The notes under the pieces are model-generated. The model ran no database searches and was not told where the DNA came from. It was given only the letters and a program-made list of their open reading frames with translations. 64,000 nucleotides of DNA from Rosettibacter primus. GTDB lineage: Bacteria; Bacteroidota; Ignavibacteria; Ignavibacteriales; Melioribacteraceae. Where the stretch lies: assembly GCF_036860675.1 (NCBI RefSeq), contig NZ_JAYKGK010000003.1, positions 1 to 64,000 on the forward strand, written 5' to 3'. The position numbers and the translations under genes were made by a program. Below, piece by piece: positions 44,809 through 54,997 of the stretch; the first letter of the stretch is position 1; every line of letters begins with the position of its first letter.

Positions 44809-45003
44809 ATGGAAAGAATTGTAAACAAAGCAAAATCTTTTAAAGAAGCTGAGGAATGGGATATAATTCAACAAATTTCGCTTACTCCAGAAGAACGCCA
44901 AAAAATTGCCTACGAATTAAAAATTAAAGCTTACGGTCCTAATACTAAAGATGTAAGAGAAGTTAGAGTATGCAAAAAAATTTATATTTTTCACAAGACA
45001 TAA
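44809..45003 (+). CDS. Small helical protein of a nucleotidyltransferase-linked module
   Basis: The product is about 64 residues from the ATG at 44809 (the frame also opens at 44803). Its core, KSFKEAEEWDIIQQISLTP, then EERQKIAYELKIKAYG, is a small conserved helical protein that I recall being encoded directly before nucleotidyltransferase-fold genes in related genomes. Here the partner is cut down to a 33-residue stump overlapping its end (44970-45071), so this is an orphaned half of a two-gene module. It may have been an antitoxin-like partner; that is inference. Confidence 0.6.
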   Translation: MERIVNKAKSFKEAEEWDIIQQISLTPEERQKIAYELKIKAYGPNTKDVREVRVCKKIYIFHKT

Positions 45004-45071
45004 CTGAATTCCTTTATTTACTTTATAAATACAATGTAAAATACATCATTGACAAAAAAAATAATTTTTAA
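44970..45071 (+). pseudogene. N-terminal stump of a nucleotidyltransferase-fold gene
   Basis: A 33-codon frame begins at an ATG inside the end of the preceding small gene and reads MQKNLYFSQDITEFLYLLYK followed by YNVKYIIDKKNNF. The pattern FLxLLxKxNVKYxI is the usual first strand and helix of AbiEii-like or MNT-like nucleotidyltransferases, where V-G-G-x-A-V would come next. Here the frame ends in an AT-rich junction 13 bases before the glycosyltransferase gene, consistent with a deletion of the rest. Confidence 0.55.
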
Positions 45072-45084
45072 TTGAAGAAAAATC

Positions 45085-46368
45085 ATGAAAAAAATTGTAA
45101 TCTTTGGTCCAGGTCCGCAATTTAAAGGTGGAATTGCAAATTACACATCGTCACTTGCAAGAGCACTGAGCAAATTAGAAGCAGAGGTTCATATAGTATC
45201 ATGGACTAATCAATATCCATCAATTATTCCAAGAGATTTTATTGACCACTCAAGCCAAAAAAACTTTCTTGAAGGCACTCCAGTAAAAGTTCATTATGTA
45301 ACTAATTATAATAATCCATTTTCATGGAGAAATACTGTTCGTGTAATTAAAGATTTTAATCCCGATATTGTTGTTTTTCAATGGGCTATTGCCATTCAAG
45401 GTTTGCCAATGGGTTATATTGCTAAAAGACTGAAGAAATGTTGTTCATGTGAAATTATTTTTGATTTACATGTTGTGTCACAAAAAGAAAGAAGTATAAT
45501 TGATTCAATATTTTTAAAATATGCATTGTCAAAACCTCATACTTTTATAGTCCATTCATTCAAAACCTTTGAGGAATTAAAGGAAGTATTTCCAAAGCAA
45601 AAATTTATTTTGTACGAAAATCAAATTAGAGAAGACTATAAAAAAATTTCTTCTTCGGGTGAAAAACAGGTCATTAAACTCTATCATCCAGTTTATGATA
45701 TGTTTACACCGAATATGAATGTAGATAGGGAAAAAGTCAGACAGGAGTTGGGATTAAGAAAATATGTTTTCTTGTTCTTTGGATTTATAAGAAAATATAA
45801 AGGATTACATAATGTAATTCGAGCTTTTGCAAAATTAGCAAAAGAAAGAGATGATGTTTCACTTTTAATTGTTGGAGAATCCTTCTGGCAAACATTGGAT
45901 AATAAAAAATTGTCCACCAAAATTAAAAAATCAATTTTTGGATTTATTAAAAAATTATTAACAAAAGAAACAGAAGATGAAAGTGACTATCGACCTCTTG
46001 ATTTAATAGATGAATTAGGAATTCGTGATAAAGTTGTTGTTATCAATCGTTATGTCCCAAATGAAGAAGTGCATAAATATTTTCAAGTTGCTGATTGCAA
46101 TGTTTTGTTTTATGAAGTTGCGACTCCATCAGGTGTTGAATCAATGGCTTATAATTTCAAATTGCCAACTATTGCAACTGCAGTTGGCCATTTCCCGGAA
46201 ACAATAAAACACGGTTACAATGGTTATCTTGCCGAGCCAAATAATGTTGAATCGATGTATCAGACAATGAAAGACTTCTTAAATAATCCAATTCCTCGTG
46301 GAAGAATTGAAGAGCAGGCAAAAAAATTAAGCTGGGAAAATTATGCCAAAGCAATTTTGAACGAGTAA
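45085..46368 (+). CDS. Family 4 glycosyltransferase
   Basis: The 427-residue GT-B enzyme has an N-terminal acceptor domain (FGPGPQFKGGIANYTSSLAR, about 4-23) and a C-terminal donor domain with VFLFFGFIRKYKGLHNVIRA (about 228-247) and the family E-x7-E-like region GVESMAYNFKLPTIATAVG. It probably adds one sugar during assembly of the surface polysaccharide. It is separated from its neighbours by the nucleotidyltransferase stump and a 350-base repeat-rich spacer. Confidence 0.9.
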   Translation: MKKIVIFGPGPQFKGGIANYTSSLARALSKLEAEVHIVSWTNQYPSIIPRDFIDHSSQKNFLEGTPVKVHYVTNYNNPFSWRNTVRVIKDFNPDIVVFQWAIAIQGLPMGYIAKRLKKCCSCEIIFDLHVVSQKERSIIDSIFLKYALSKPHTFIVHSFKTFEELKEVFPKQKFILYENQIREDYKKISSSGEKQVIKLYHPVYDMFTPNMNVDREKVRQELGLRKYVFLFFGFIRKYKGLHNVIRAFAKLAKERDDVSLLIVGESFWQTLDNKKLSTKIKKSIFGFIKKLLTKETEDESDYRPLDLIDELGIRDKVVVINRYVPNEEVHKYFQVADCNVLFYEVATPSGVESMAYNFKLPTIATAVGHFPETIKHGYNGYLAEPNNVESMYQTMKDFLNNPIPRGRIEEQAKKLSWENYAKAILNE

Positions 46369-46717
46369 TAACTGCACTATTTTAAAAAATATAAAAATAT
46401 TTTAAAGTTTATGCGAGAAATAAAATTTAGTATATCTCCGTGGTTCTACGTGAAAACCTCTGTGGAACTCCGTGTTAGAAAAATTTACACAGAGAACCGC
46501 AAAGAAAAAATATTATAAATTTTTGATATTGTTTAACCACGAAGGACACATAGTACAGCACAAAGAGACACAAAGCTTTATCCTTTGTGCAACTTTATGA
46601 AAAACTTAGTGAACTTTGTGGTAAAATTATTTCACACAAAGTTTTTTTGGTTTTTAATATCAAAAACTATTAAATAAATTAAATTCATTAAAAATTATTA
46701 TAAAAAATGGTGCATAA
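46369..46717. repeat. Intergenic region with a second dispersed repeat family
   Basis: Two inverted structures occur. Around 46458-46505, CTCTGTGGAACTCCGTGT faces ACACAGAGAACCGCAAAG. Around 46537-46622, CCACGAAGGACACATAGTAC and CACAAAGAGACACAAAG face CTTTGTGCAAC and GAACTTTGTGG. These CACAAAG/CTTTGTG elements resemble a repeat family scattered in many bacterial genomes. No coding potential is visible. Confidence 0.6.
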
Positions 46718-49234
46718 ATGAGTAAGTACAAAAAGGGAACTTTGGCTCAGTCTCAAAAAAAGGAATTAGGCTTTTCCATTGAAAATTTAATTCCGGAAAA
46801 ATATCACACTGCATTGCTCTTATTAATAATTGTACTTTTGATGCTCATCTTTTTTTCGCCAATTATGTTTGGAGATAAAACCACATCTTCAGGTGATTTA
46901 ATACAGGTAAAAAGCATGCGTCAATATGCATTGAAAGACAGGGAAGGAGTGTCGCTCTGGAATCCACATATTTTCTGCGGCATGCCGGCTGTGGTTACTT
47001 CAATGTCACCAAGATATTATGATTTAACAGCAATGCTTTACTCTTATGCTTCAAGAATTTATTCTGCTGCTTTCAAAAATTATAATGCTGTTTACACATT
47101 TAATTTATTAATTCTCGCTTTTACTGCTTTTTTCTTTATGAGAAGTTTTGGTGCTTCAAGAGGTATAAGTTTTCTAGTAGCTACGGCAACTGCATTCAGC
47201 ACAGGAATTATTGTTTTATTTTTTATTGGTCATACAACCAAACTTATGTCTCTTTCTATTTTCCCTTTTATATTAATGATGCTCTTCAAGTTTCAAAAAG
47301 AAATTAAATTGATTGATATTTTATTGTTTGTAATTGGACTTCACTATTTAGTCTTTGGTGCTCATGTTCAAATTGTATTTTATTTTGGTTTAGTTGGGTT
47401 AGTATATTTTATTTACTTCTTTGCTTATTCATTTATTAAAAAAGATAAATTCTTACAAAAGCAATTATTAAAATCACTTCTGATTTCAATTTTTGCAGCA
47501 GCCATTGCTGTAATAATGTCTTACGATACTTATGGTCAAATTTATGAGTACAATCCATACTCAACAAGAGGAACGAAAAGTATACTGGAAAAACAAAATC
47601 AATTGGCAGGTTCAGCAAGTGATTCATATGAATATGCAACAAACTGGTCATTCTCTCCAGGTGAAGTGTTGACATTCATTATACCATCTTATTATGGATT
47701 TGGAAAATCTACTTATCAAGGGCCGCTTACAAACAATCAACCCGTTGAAGTAAATACTTACTTCGGTCAAATGCCTTTTGTAGATACTGCAATGTATATG
47801 GGAGTAATAATTTTTGCTCTTGCAATTTTCACTTTAATTATTAGATGGAAAGAACCAATAATTCAATTTTTCGGAATTGTTGTAGTTTTCTTTCTCCTTA
47901 TTTCATTTGGAAGAACTTTCCCGCTCATTTATAATCTTATGTATTATTACTTCCCATTTTTTGATAAGTTCAGAACTCCATCAATGATATTGCATGTTCT
48001 GCAAATCTTATTCCCAATTCTTGCAGGCTTCGGGGTAATGAGAATAATTTCTTTAAGAGAAGAAAAAAATTCAAAGATATTGAAAAACATTAAGAACACA
48101 GCATTAATATTTTCTATACTATTTGTTTTGTCGATTCTCCTAAGTGGAACTATTTCCGATTGGTTTGTAAATAGAGTTAAAGCATATGCATCTAATTTGG
48201 CAAATCAACAAGAATCGCAAATGTTTATTGCACTGTCAGATTATATGGCAGATATGTTCAGAGGTGATTTACAAATAGCAATGGCTTTGTTATCAATTAC
48301 ATTTGGATTGATTTATGCTTATCTAAATGTAAAAATAAACAAACAATTATTACTTACAGCTTTAGCATTTTTTATATTGTTTGATTTATTCAGAATTGGT
48401 AATCGCGGTGCAAGTTATGTTGATGCAAAACAAATTGATGAACTTTTCAATGAACCAGATTATGTAACTGCAATTAAACAACAAAATGATAAAGAGCCAT
48501 TTAGAATACTTAATCTAAAACAAGATGGTTCTCTTGGTTCTCTAAGAAACAATGCGAATTACAATGTCTATTTTTTGCTTGAGGATTTTTTTGGTTACTC
48601 TGCTGTCAAACCACGCACATATCAAGATATTGTTGATGTTGTTTCTCCTGTAAATGTTACTTTATGGAGAATGTTAAATGTCAAATACATTGTCACAAAT
48701 CAACCTTACAATCCTGACGGTTTTGTGCCTGTTTATCAATCAGCAAATACTTTTGTTTACAAAAATGAAAAGGCACTGCCGCGTGTGTATTTCGTAGACA
48801 GTGTGCTTGCTGAAAAACCATTAGAAATTTTAAATGCAATCAAAAATGATTCATTTGACCCACAAAATAAAGCTTATTTAGAGAATGTTGATTTTAAAAT
48901 TGAACCGAAAGATACAACAACAAACGCTGTGATTACAAAATATCAGGACGAGCACATAACTGTTGAAACCAAATCAAATAGAAATAATTTCTTATTCTTC
49001 GGAACAACATATTTGCCGGCATGGAAAGCTTATATCGATGGTAACCAAATAAAAATTTATAAAACAAATTATGGATTTATGGGAATTGTAGTCCCTAAAG
49101 GAAATCACAAGGTTGAATTCATTTATGAACCTAAAGCATTCAAAATTGGGAAAAATCTTTCACTAATTTTAAATATAATTTTGTATGCAGGAATAATTGC
49201 AATTGTTGTTATGAGTCGTAAGAAAAATAAATGA
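46718..49234 (+). CDS. YfhO-family multi-pass membrane protein
   Basis: The 838-residue protein has about a dozen or more membrane helices (the first near 33-53) and a periplasmic-type C-terminal domain (about 590-800) before a last helix (about 815-832). The early segment WNPHIFCGMPAVVTSMSPR and the later YFFPFFDKFRTPSMIL-like stretch are typical of YfhO proteins, GT-C-fold proteins linked to glycosylation of lipoteichoic acid in Firmicutes and found in polysaccharide loci elsewhere. It starts the operon that continues with the flippase (4-base gap) and two glycosyltransferases. Confidence 0.85.
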   Translation: MSKYKKGTLAQSQKKELGFSIENLIPEKYHTALLLLIIVLLMLIFFSPIMFGDKTTSSGDLIQVKSMRQYALKDREGVSLWNPHIFCGMPAVVTSMSPRYYDLTAMLYSYASRIYSAAFKNYNAVYTFNLLILAFTAFFFMRSFGASRGISFLVATATAFSTGIIVLFFIGHTTKLMSLSIFPFILMMLFKFQKEIKLIDILLFVIGLHYLVFGAHVQIVFYFGLVGLVYFIYFFAYSFIKKDKFLQKQLLKSLLISIFAAAIAVIMSYDTYGQIYEYNPYSTRGTKSILEKQNQLAGSASDSYEYATNWSFSPGEVLTFIIPSYYGFGKSTYQGPLTNNQPVEVNTYFGQMPFVDTAMYMGVIIFALAIFTLIIRWKEPIIQFFGIVVVFFLLISFGRTFPLIYNLMYYYFPFFDKFRTPSMILHVLQILFPILAGFGVMRIISLREEKNSKILKNIKNTALIFSILFVLSILLSGTISDWFVNRVKAYASNLANQQESQMFIALSDYMADMFRGDLQIAMALLSITFGLIYAYLNVKINKQLLLTALAFFILFDLFRIGNRGASYVDAKQIDELFNEPDYVTAIKQQNDKEPFRILNLKQDGSLGSLRNNANYNVYFLLEDFFGYSAVKPRTYQDIVDVVSPVNVTLWRMLNVKYIVTNQPYNPDGFVPVYQSANTFVYKNEKALPRVYFVDSVLAEKPLEILNAIKNDSFDPQNKAYLENVDFKIEPKDTTTNAVITKYQDEHITVETKSNRNNFLFFGTTYLPAWKAYIDGNQIKIYKTNYGFMGIVVPKGNHKVEFIYEPKAFKIGKNLSLILNIILYAGIIAIVVMSRKKNK

Positions 49235-49238
49235 TAAT

Positions 49239-50720
49239 ATGATTGAGCGACTTAAAGATACATTAAGAGATGCGTTCATTTACAGTTTAAGCAACATTGC
49301 ACCTAAGATAATTGGCGTTGTTCTGCTTCCAATTTACACTGCATATTTAAGCAGAGCCGAATTCGGAAGCTGGGATTTATTAGATGTAACTACAAATATA
49401 CTTGCAGAAATTTTTCTTTTAGGTCAGGCAGCATCTATCATTTTTATTAATAACTCAAATGAATATAAAGACAAAAAACAAACTGCACTTTTTACACTCA
49501 CACTTTTTCTTTTATCTGTCTGCATTCTGCTGATTTTGTTCTCAGAATTTTTCATTACAACATTTGGAAATATCTTTGATAACCCGGTTATAAAACCAAT
49601 TTACCTGCGCATTATTGTATGGATTGTTCTTTTTAGAACATTGAACAATTTATTTTTATCAAAATATCGTGCTGATGAAAAAGCACTATTTTTTTCTTCG
49701 GTCAGCATTGTAAAACTTTTAATAATAGCTGCTCTCACATTATACTTTCTCATTAAATTAAATAAAGGAATCGAAGGAATATTTTTCTCTGCATTAATTG
49801 GCGAAGCAGTTGTAGCGATATTTCTAATAATAAAATTACTCGGTCATTTCAAATTAGAATTTGATATGGAAATATTAAGATTTTCGATAAAATTTGGTGT
49901 TCCGCTTACATTTGCATCTTTGGGTATAATGTTACTGAATTTAAGTGATAGATATATTATAACATACTTAATTGGCACTGAAGCAAATGCACTCTACGGA
50001 TTAGGATATAGAATTGCAGGCATACTGAATATGGTTCTGATAATGCCATTTGGATTAAGTTTAATGCCTATTGCTTACAAGTATTATGGACAACCTGATG
50101 ATAAAAGATTTTTTAGCAAGATTATGACATACTCAACTTTTTTATTTATCTGGGGTTGTATTGCAATTTCGTTGTTCAGCAAGGAAATTGTAAAAATATT
50201 TTCTGAGAAATCGGAATATTATGATGCATATTTAGTAGTGCCGGTTATTTTAATTTCATATGCATTTAGTGGAATGCGGCTTACAGCATCATTGGGAATG
50301 ATGTTAACAAAAAATACAAAACACATTGCCACTATAACTTTGGGAGCTGCAGTATTAAACATAATACTTAATTTTATTTTCATTCCTTATTTTGGAATAA
50401 TGGCAGCAGCTTTTAACACATTAATTGCATTTGTTTTGTTTTATATTATTACACATATAATTTCGAATAGATATTATAAAATCCCTTATGAAAAAAGAAA
50501 AATAATTTTGCTAATAGTTGTTGGTTCTGTATTATCCTCCTTTGTGTATTTGTTACCCGAAAGAATTGAATATATTTTTGTGAAGGTGGTTTTGATAGTG
50601 TTGTTTCCAGTGATTTTGTATGTGCTAAAATTTTATGAAACTCGTGAACTTGAATATATTAGAAATCCCAAGTTATTATTGTTACAATTTAACAATACAA
50701 TAACAAGAAATGAAAAATAA
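49239..50720 (+). CDS. Wzx-type polysaccharide flippase (MOP superfamily)
   Basis: The 493-residue integral membrane protein has 12-14 predicted helices and MOP-family landmarks: FIYSLSNIAPKIIGVVLLPI at the start, YLSRAEFGSWDLLD after the first helix, and FGVPLTFASLGIMLLNLSDR at the middle repeat. It should flip lipid-linked oligosaccharides across the inner membrane for Wzy-dependent assembly. The ends overlap or abut neighbours (4-base gap before, 11-base overlap after), so it is in one operon with YfhO and the glycosyltransferases. No Wzy polymerase is obvious in the window. Confidence 0.93.
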   Translation: MIERLKDTLRDAFIYSLSNIAPKIIGVVLLPIYTAYLSRAEFGSWDLLDVTTNILAEIFLLGQAASIIFINNSNEYKDKKQTALFTLTLFLLSVCILLILFSEFFITTFGNIFDNPVIKPIYLRIIVWIVLFRTLNNLFLSKYRADEKALFFSSVSIVKLLIIAALTLYFLIKLNKGIEGIFFSALIGEAVVAIFLIIKLLGHFKLEFDMEILRFSIKFGVPLTFASLGIMLLNLSDRYIITYLIGTEANALYGLGYRIAGILNMVLIMPFGLSLMPIAYKYYGQPDDKRFFSKIMTYSTFLFIWGCIAISLFSKEIVKIFSEKSEYYDAYLVVPVILISYAFSGMRLTASLGMMLTKNTKHIATITLGAAVLNIILNFIFIPYFGIMAAAFNTLIAFVLFYIITHIISNRYYKIPYEKRKIILLIVVGSVLSSFVYLLPERIEYIFVKVVLIVLFPVILYVLKFYETRELEYIRNPKLLLLQFNNTITRNEK

Positions 50721-52074
50721 TACAAAAAAAGTATTGATCATTAGTTATTATTGGCCACCTGCAGGTGGTATAGCTGTACACCGTTGTTTAAAATTTGCCA
50801 AATATCTTAGAGAATTTGGCTGGGAACCAATTATATGCACAGCTGAAAATCCAGAATACCCTGTATTGGATGAATCTAATTTTAAAGATGTTCCGAAGGG
50901 AATAACAGTATTAAAAACAAGAATTTGGGAGCCATATAATTTATTTAAATTTATTACGGGTAAAAAGAAAGAAGAACGAATCCACAATGTATTTTTAGAA
51001 GAAGAAAAGCATACTTTAGCACATAAAATTGGAATTTGGATTAGAGGAAATATATTTATACCAGATGCTCGAAAATTTTGGATAAAACCCACTGCCAATT
51101 ACCTAATAAAATATTTAAGTGAAAATCATGTAGATGTTTTATTTACAAATGGTCCCCCCCATACAAATCACATGATTGCTTATAAAATAAAAAGAAAATT
51201 AAATATTCCATGGCATGCCGATTTTCAAGATCCTTGGACACAAGTGGATTACTTCCCACAGCTAATGTTAAATCCAATATCAAGAAAAATTCATGAAGCT
51301 ATGGAACAACGAGTTTTTAAGTATGCAGATAAAATCACAATATGTAGCGAAACATGGAAAAAAGATCTTGAATCAATAGGAGCAAATGATGTAGGAGTCA
51401 TTGTATGGGGATATGATGAAGATGATTTTAAGGATATAAATGAAAGGTTATCAGATAAATTTACTTTGAGCCATTATGGAAGTCTTGGACCTGATAGAAA
51501 TGCCAAAACTCTATGGAAAGTGCTATCAGATTTATCGAAAAAGAACGATGAATTTTCAGATGCTTTAGAAATTGAATTAGCTGGTTTTATTGGTCATTCA
51601 GTAATTGATGAGATAGAAAATTTAGGATTGAAAAAAAATTTGAAACTCTATCCTCATCTTACACGCTCAGAAACTATAAAAAGGATGCATCGTTCCCAAG
51701 TCCTTTTATTAATATTAAATAATATGCCGAATGTGAACGGAAGATTGCCTGGAAAACTTTTCGAGTATTTAGCTTCACGGAGACCCATTTTAGTAATTGG
51801 TCCCGAAAAAAGTGATGCATCAAAAATTGTTCATGGCGTTAATGCTGGTTATACATGTGATTTCAATGACTATGAAAAAACTTACGAAATAATTGTTAAC
51901 TTGTTTAATAAATTCAAAGCTCGTGAATTATTTCCAAATCGAACAGACATTTCTCAGTATTCAAACAGAAACCTAACACAAAAATTAGCTGAATATTTAA
52001 ATCATATTTCTAAGACGAAACAAAAATTTGTTCAGACTTATGGAGAAAAAAATAAAAGTATTATGCTTTACTGA
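50710..52074 (+). CDS. Family 4-like glycosyltransferase
   Basis: The 454-residue GT-B protein starts with LIISYYWPPAGGIAVHRCLK, the substrate-domain loop of GT4-like enzymes, and has DFQDPWTQVDYFP in the middle and a donor-domain region LPGKLFEYLASRRPILVIGP (about 338-357). It starts 11 bases before the flippase ends, and its own end overlaps the next gene by 35 bases. It probably extends the polysaccharide repeat unit. Confidence 0.88.
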   Translation: MKNNTKKVLIISYYWPPAGGIAVHRCLKFAKYLREFGWEPIICTAENPEYPVLDESNFKDVPKGITVLKTRIWEPYNLFKFITGKKKEERIHNVFLEEEKHTLAHKIGIWIRGNIFIPDARKFWIKPTANYLIKYLSENHVDVLFTNGPPHTNHMIAYKIKRKLNIPWHADFQDPWTQVDYFPQLMLNPISRKIHEAMEQRVFKYADKITICSETWKKDLESIGANDVGVIVWGYDEDDFKDINERLSDKFTLSHYGSLGPDRNAKTLWKVLSDLSKKNDEFSDALEIELAGFIGHSVIDEIENLGLKKNLKLYPHLTRSETIKRMHRSQVLLLILNNMPNVNGRLPGKLFEYLASRRPILVIGPEKSDASKIVHGVNAGYTCDFNDYEKTYEIIVNLFNKFKARELFPNRTDISQYSNRNLTQKLAEYLNHISKTKQKFVQTYGEKNKSIMLY

Positions 52075-53431
52075 CAACTCTATAGGTAGAGATGTAGAGA
52101 TGATATTACCAATTAGGTATTTTGCTGAACGATTTTTTAACTGTGAATTCTATCATGCTTTGAATATTGATATTCATCAAATATATAAACAAAAACCGGA
52201 TATAATATTATCAGCAAATACAATTGGCTCAAATTTATATTTTGAAATATCTAAAATTGCACACGAACAGTCGATTCCCTTATTTGCTCTTATTTCGGAA
52301 GGAAATTTCAGAACAGATGGTTCATTTAATATTTGGGGTTTTAATCGGGATAAAAAATTTTATCAGGAATATGTATGTTGTTGGAGTGAAAGAACTGCTG
52401 AGTATTTAAAAAAAGAAGTACCTGAAGCTAAAGATAAAATTGTTGTTACAGGAGGCACTGGTTTTGATAGATATTCTATTTATGAATTTATGAATAAGGA
52501 AGAATTTCTTAAAAAGTATAATAAACAAAATTTTTCGAAAATAATTGGGTATGCCGGTTGGGCATTTGGCAAAAAAGACCATAAAAGAGGAATAGAAGAA
52601 CTAATTGCCTACTTCAAAGGTGATGAATCTAAACTTGCATGGGTAGAAGAACAAAGAAAGAAAGTCCGTGATATTCTCAAAAATACAATTGAAAATAATT
52701 CTGATATACTTTTTATATTAAAACAACATCCTCAAGAAAACGCTCCTGAAAGGCCAGAACCTGTTACCAATGAAATGAGTGAACTGGTTCATTACAATAA
52801 TGTGATATACTTATGCAATGAAGAATCAATTCACGATTTAATTTCAGTATCTGATATATGGACTTGCTTTGAATCCACAACAGCACTTGAAAGCTGGCTT
52901 ATGGGGAAACAAACAATTTTTATTAATCCAGACCCTAATTTTAACAGAGATGCGCTATATAAAGGTTCTGCTCTTGCAACTAATTATAAAGAATTACAGA
53001 AAATGATAAATGAATTTTATAGCTATGGTAAAATAGAGAGTTTTTATAATACAGAAAAAACAATTGTAAGAAATCAATTAATAAAAGATATAATTGGCTA
53101 TGGAGATGGCATGAATCATATTCGTGCTTCTTACTATTTTAAAAAAACGATAGAAAATTTTATTAGTGGTAAATATAAACCTAAATATAAATTTCATTTC
53201 TGGCATTGGTTAGTTTATATATTAATACGCATAGCAGGACCATTTTATAATCGCAAAATTTATTCTCGTTTATATAAATTTAAAAAGCATTTATGGGTGT
53301 TTGAAAATTATAAAATGGAAAAACTCCACAGGTTATACGAAAGTTATAAAAATTATTTAGATAAGTTTTATAATGATAATAATATTGAAAGAAAATTCTT
53401 TTCAGGGGAGCTATTTAAAAACATTTTTTGA
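52040..53431 (+). CDS. Probable surface carbohydrate biosynthesis GT-B protein
   Basis: The frame opens at a TTG at 52028 but the first ATG, at 52040, gives a natural 463-residue protein. It has a GT-B-like layout: N-terminal Rossmann-like half, a central VVTGGTGFDRYSIYEF motif and a C-terminal half with ILFILKQHPQENAPERPE and SVSDIWTCFESTTALESWLM. The HPxEN and S-D-x-W-x-x-x-E-S-T pattern resembles CDP-glycerol glycerophosphotransferase and surface-carbohydrate families. The transferred group is unknown. It overlaps the previous gene and ends the operon. Confidence 0.75.
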   Translation: MEKKIKVLCFTDNSIGRDVEMILPIRYFAERFFNCEFYHALNIDIHQIYKQKPDIILSANTIGSNLYFEISKIAHEQSIPLFALISEGNFRTDGSFNIWGFNRDKKFYQEYVCCWSERTAEYLKKEVPEAKDKIVVTGGTGFDRYSIYEFMNKEEFLKKYNKQNFSKIIGYAGWAFGKKDHKRGIEELIAYFKGDESKLAWVEEQRKKVRDILKNTIENNSDILFILKQHPQENAPERPEPVTNEMSELVHYNNVIYLCNEESIHDLISVSDIWTCFESTTALESWLMGKQTIFINPDPNFNRDALYKGSALATNYKELQKMINEFYSYGKIESFYNTEKTIVRNQLIKDIIGYGDGMNHIRASYYFKKTIENFISGKYKPKYKFHFWHWLVYILIRIAGPFYNRKIYSRLYKFKKHLWVFENYKMEKLHRLYESYKNYLDKFYNDNNIERKFFSGELFKNIF

Positions 53432-53543
53432 ATATGCTGGCATTATTTAATTCGTTTGAGCTTTGATAATATATTATAGTTTCTTTAATTTTTATCATTA
53501 GGGATCCATAAAATAATAGATTCTTTTCTACTGGAGTACTCAA

Positions 53544-54791
53544 ATGAAAAAGAAAATTATCATGCTAATATTTTTTATCAATATTTCCCTTTTTGCAGGT
53601 TGGGAAAAACTGAAATCAAACACATCAGAATGGTTAACAGATGTATATTTTATTGATGATTTTATCGGTTATGCCGTTGGTACCAATGGTACAATTATTA
53701 AAACAATTGACGGTGGAGATAATTGGTCTAATGTTAGTATTAACATACCCGAGTGGTTACTTTCTGTATATTTCTTCGATAAAGATCACGGTTTTATAGT
53801 AGGAACAAACTCCATCATAATATCGACAGTTGATGGAGGTACAAGCTGGGAATATCAATATTTACCATATAATGTCAATTTTCATCAAATATTTTTTTCT
53901 GATAGAAACAAAGGGTGGATTGTAGGCGGTACACCTGAGGGTACTGGTATTCTGTTAAAAACGACAGACGCTGGTACTACATGGATACCTGTAATTACTG
54001 ATTTGCCAGTCGAGCTATTGGGGATATATGTTTGTTCATCTAATCATAGCTATGTTATAGGAAGAAATGGTACTTTCCTCAAGTTTAATAATTCTGATTA
54101 TTCTTGGTCAGTTAATAACATTTTTAATTTTGTATTCCAAGATGTGATATGCAATGGTGATGATATCTGGCTTGTTGGAGATCACGGGATTATATTAAAA
54201 TCAACCGATAAAGGGTATTCATGGACATCCTTCGCTAAAATAACAGATAATCATCTATTTAAAATTAGATTTAATGGTAATAAAGGAATAATAGTTGGCG
54301 GATCGGGAAGCGGGTATTATTCTTACAGTTCAATTATAATGGAAACAGATGATGGAGGTACTAACTGGACATTGACACAGATTGAATCTTGGCCGAAATT
54401 ATATTCCGTTGCATTCCCTTCATTAAAGAGAGCTTATGCCGTCGGATTTGATGGGATTATCTTAAGATACAGTCCTCAAATTACAGATATTACAAACAAT
54501 GATGTCCCGCACCAATTTTTACTTAGCCAGAACTATCCTAATCCATTTAATATAGAAACAGTGATTAACTATTCATTGCCTAAGAACGGATATGTGTTAC
54601 TAAAAGTTTATGATATTCTTGGGTGTGAAGTTATCTCACTTGTTAATGAGTATAAATCCGCGGGCACCTATAAAATAAAGTTTAATGGTAAAAGTGTAGC
54701 AGGCAATAGTGCTTTGCAAAGCGGTGTATATTTCTACAAATTAACATTTGAAGGAGTTAATATTATAAAAAAAATGATTTTAGTTAAATAA
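53544..54791 (+). CDS. T9SS-secreted Ycf48/BNR beta-propeller protein
   Basis: The 415-residue protein has a signal peptide (about 1-17), then about six blades of a Ycf48-like propeller (about 20-310), each with a GYAVGTNGTIIKTIDGGDNW-type pattern. A T9SS sorting domain follows (about 325-415; LSQNYPNPFNIETVINYSL, ending IIKKMILVK). The propeller probably binds protein or glycan on the cell surface. It is separated from the polysaccharide operon by 112 bases, with GGAG before the ATG. Confidence 0.88.
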   Translation: MKKKIIMLIFFINISLFAGWEKLKSNTSEWLTDVYFIDDFIGYAVGTNGTIIKTIDGGDNWSNVSINIPEWLLSVYFFDKDHGFIVGTNSIIISTVDGGTSWEYQYLPYNVNFHQIFFSDRNKGWIVGGTPEGTGILLKTTDAGTTWIPVITDLPVELLGIYVCSSNHSYVIGRNGTFLKFNNSDYSWSVNNIFNFVFQDVICNGDDIWLVGDHGIILKSTDKGYSWTSFAKITDNHLFKIRFNGNKGIIVGGSGSGYYSYSSIIMETDDGGTNWTLTQIESWPKLYSVAFPSLKRAYAVGFDGIILRYSPQITDITNNDVPHQFLLSQNYPNPFNIETVINYSLPKNGYVLLKVYDILGCEVISLVNEYKSAGTYKIKFNGKSVAGNSALQSGVYFYKLTFEGVNIIKKMILVK

Positions 54792-54997
54792 AATATATCA
54801 TTAATACTCTTTAATAAAATACTTTCTTACTAATAATATTTGTTCGTTACAAATAAATTTTTCTTAATGCCAATATCTACAATGCCAGCTCAAAAAGTTA
54901 TATTGATGCCTTTGAAAGAATCTTAATTAAATAACTGCCATACACTTTATTATCATAATAATTTCTTTGGCTTTCAAATTTGATAAGTTTTATCTAT

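Noticed and set aside
54836..54935. Short plus-strand piece reading NIYNASSKSYIDAFERILIK before a stop, possible end of a lost glycosyltransferase gene
   Set aside because: Only about 25 residues, no confident family match, and no further coding signal upstream.
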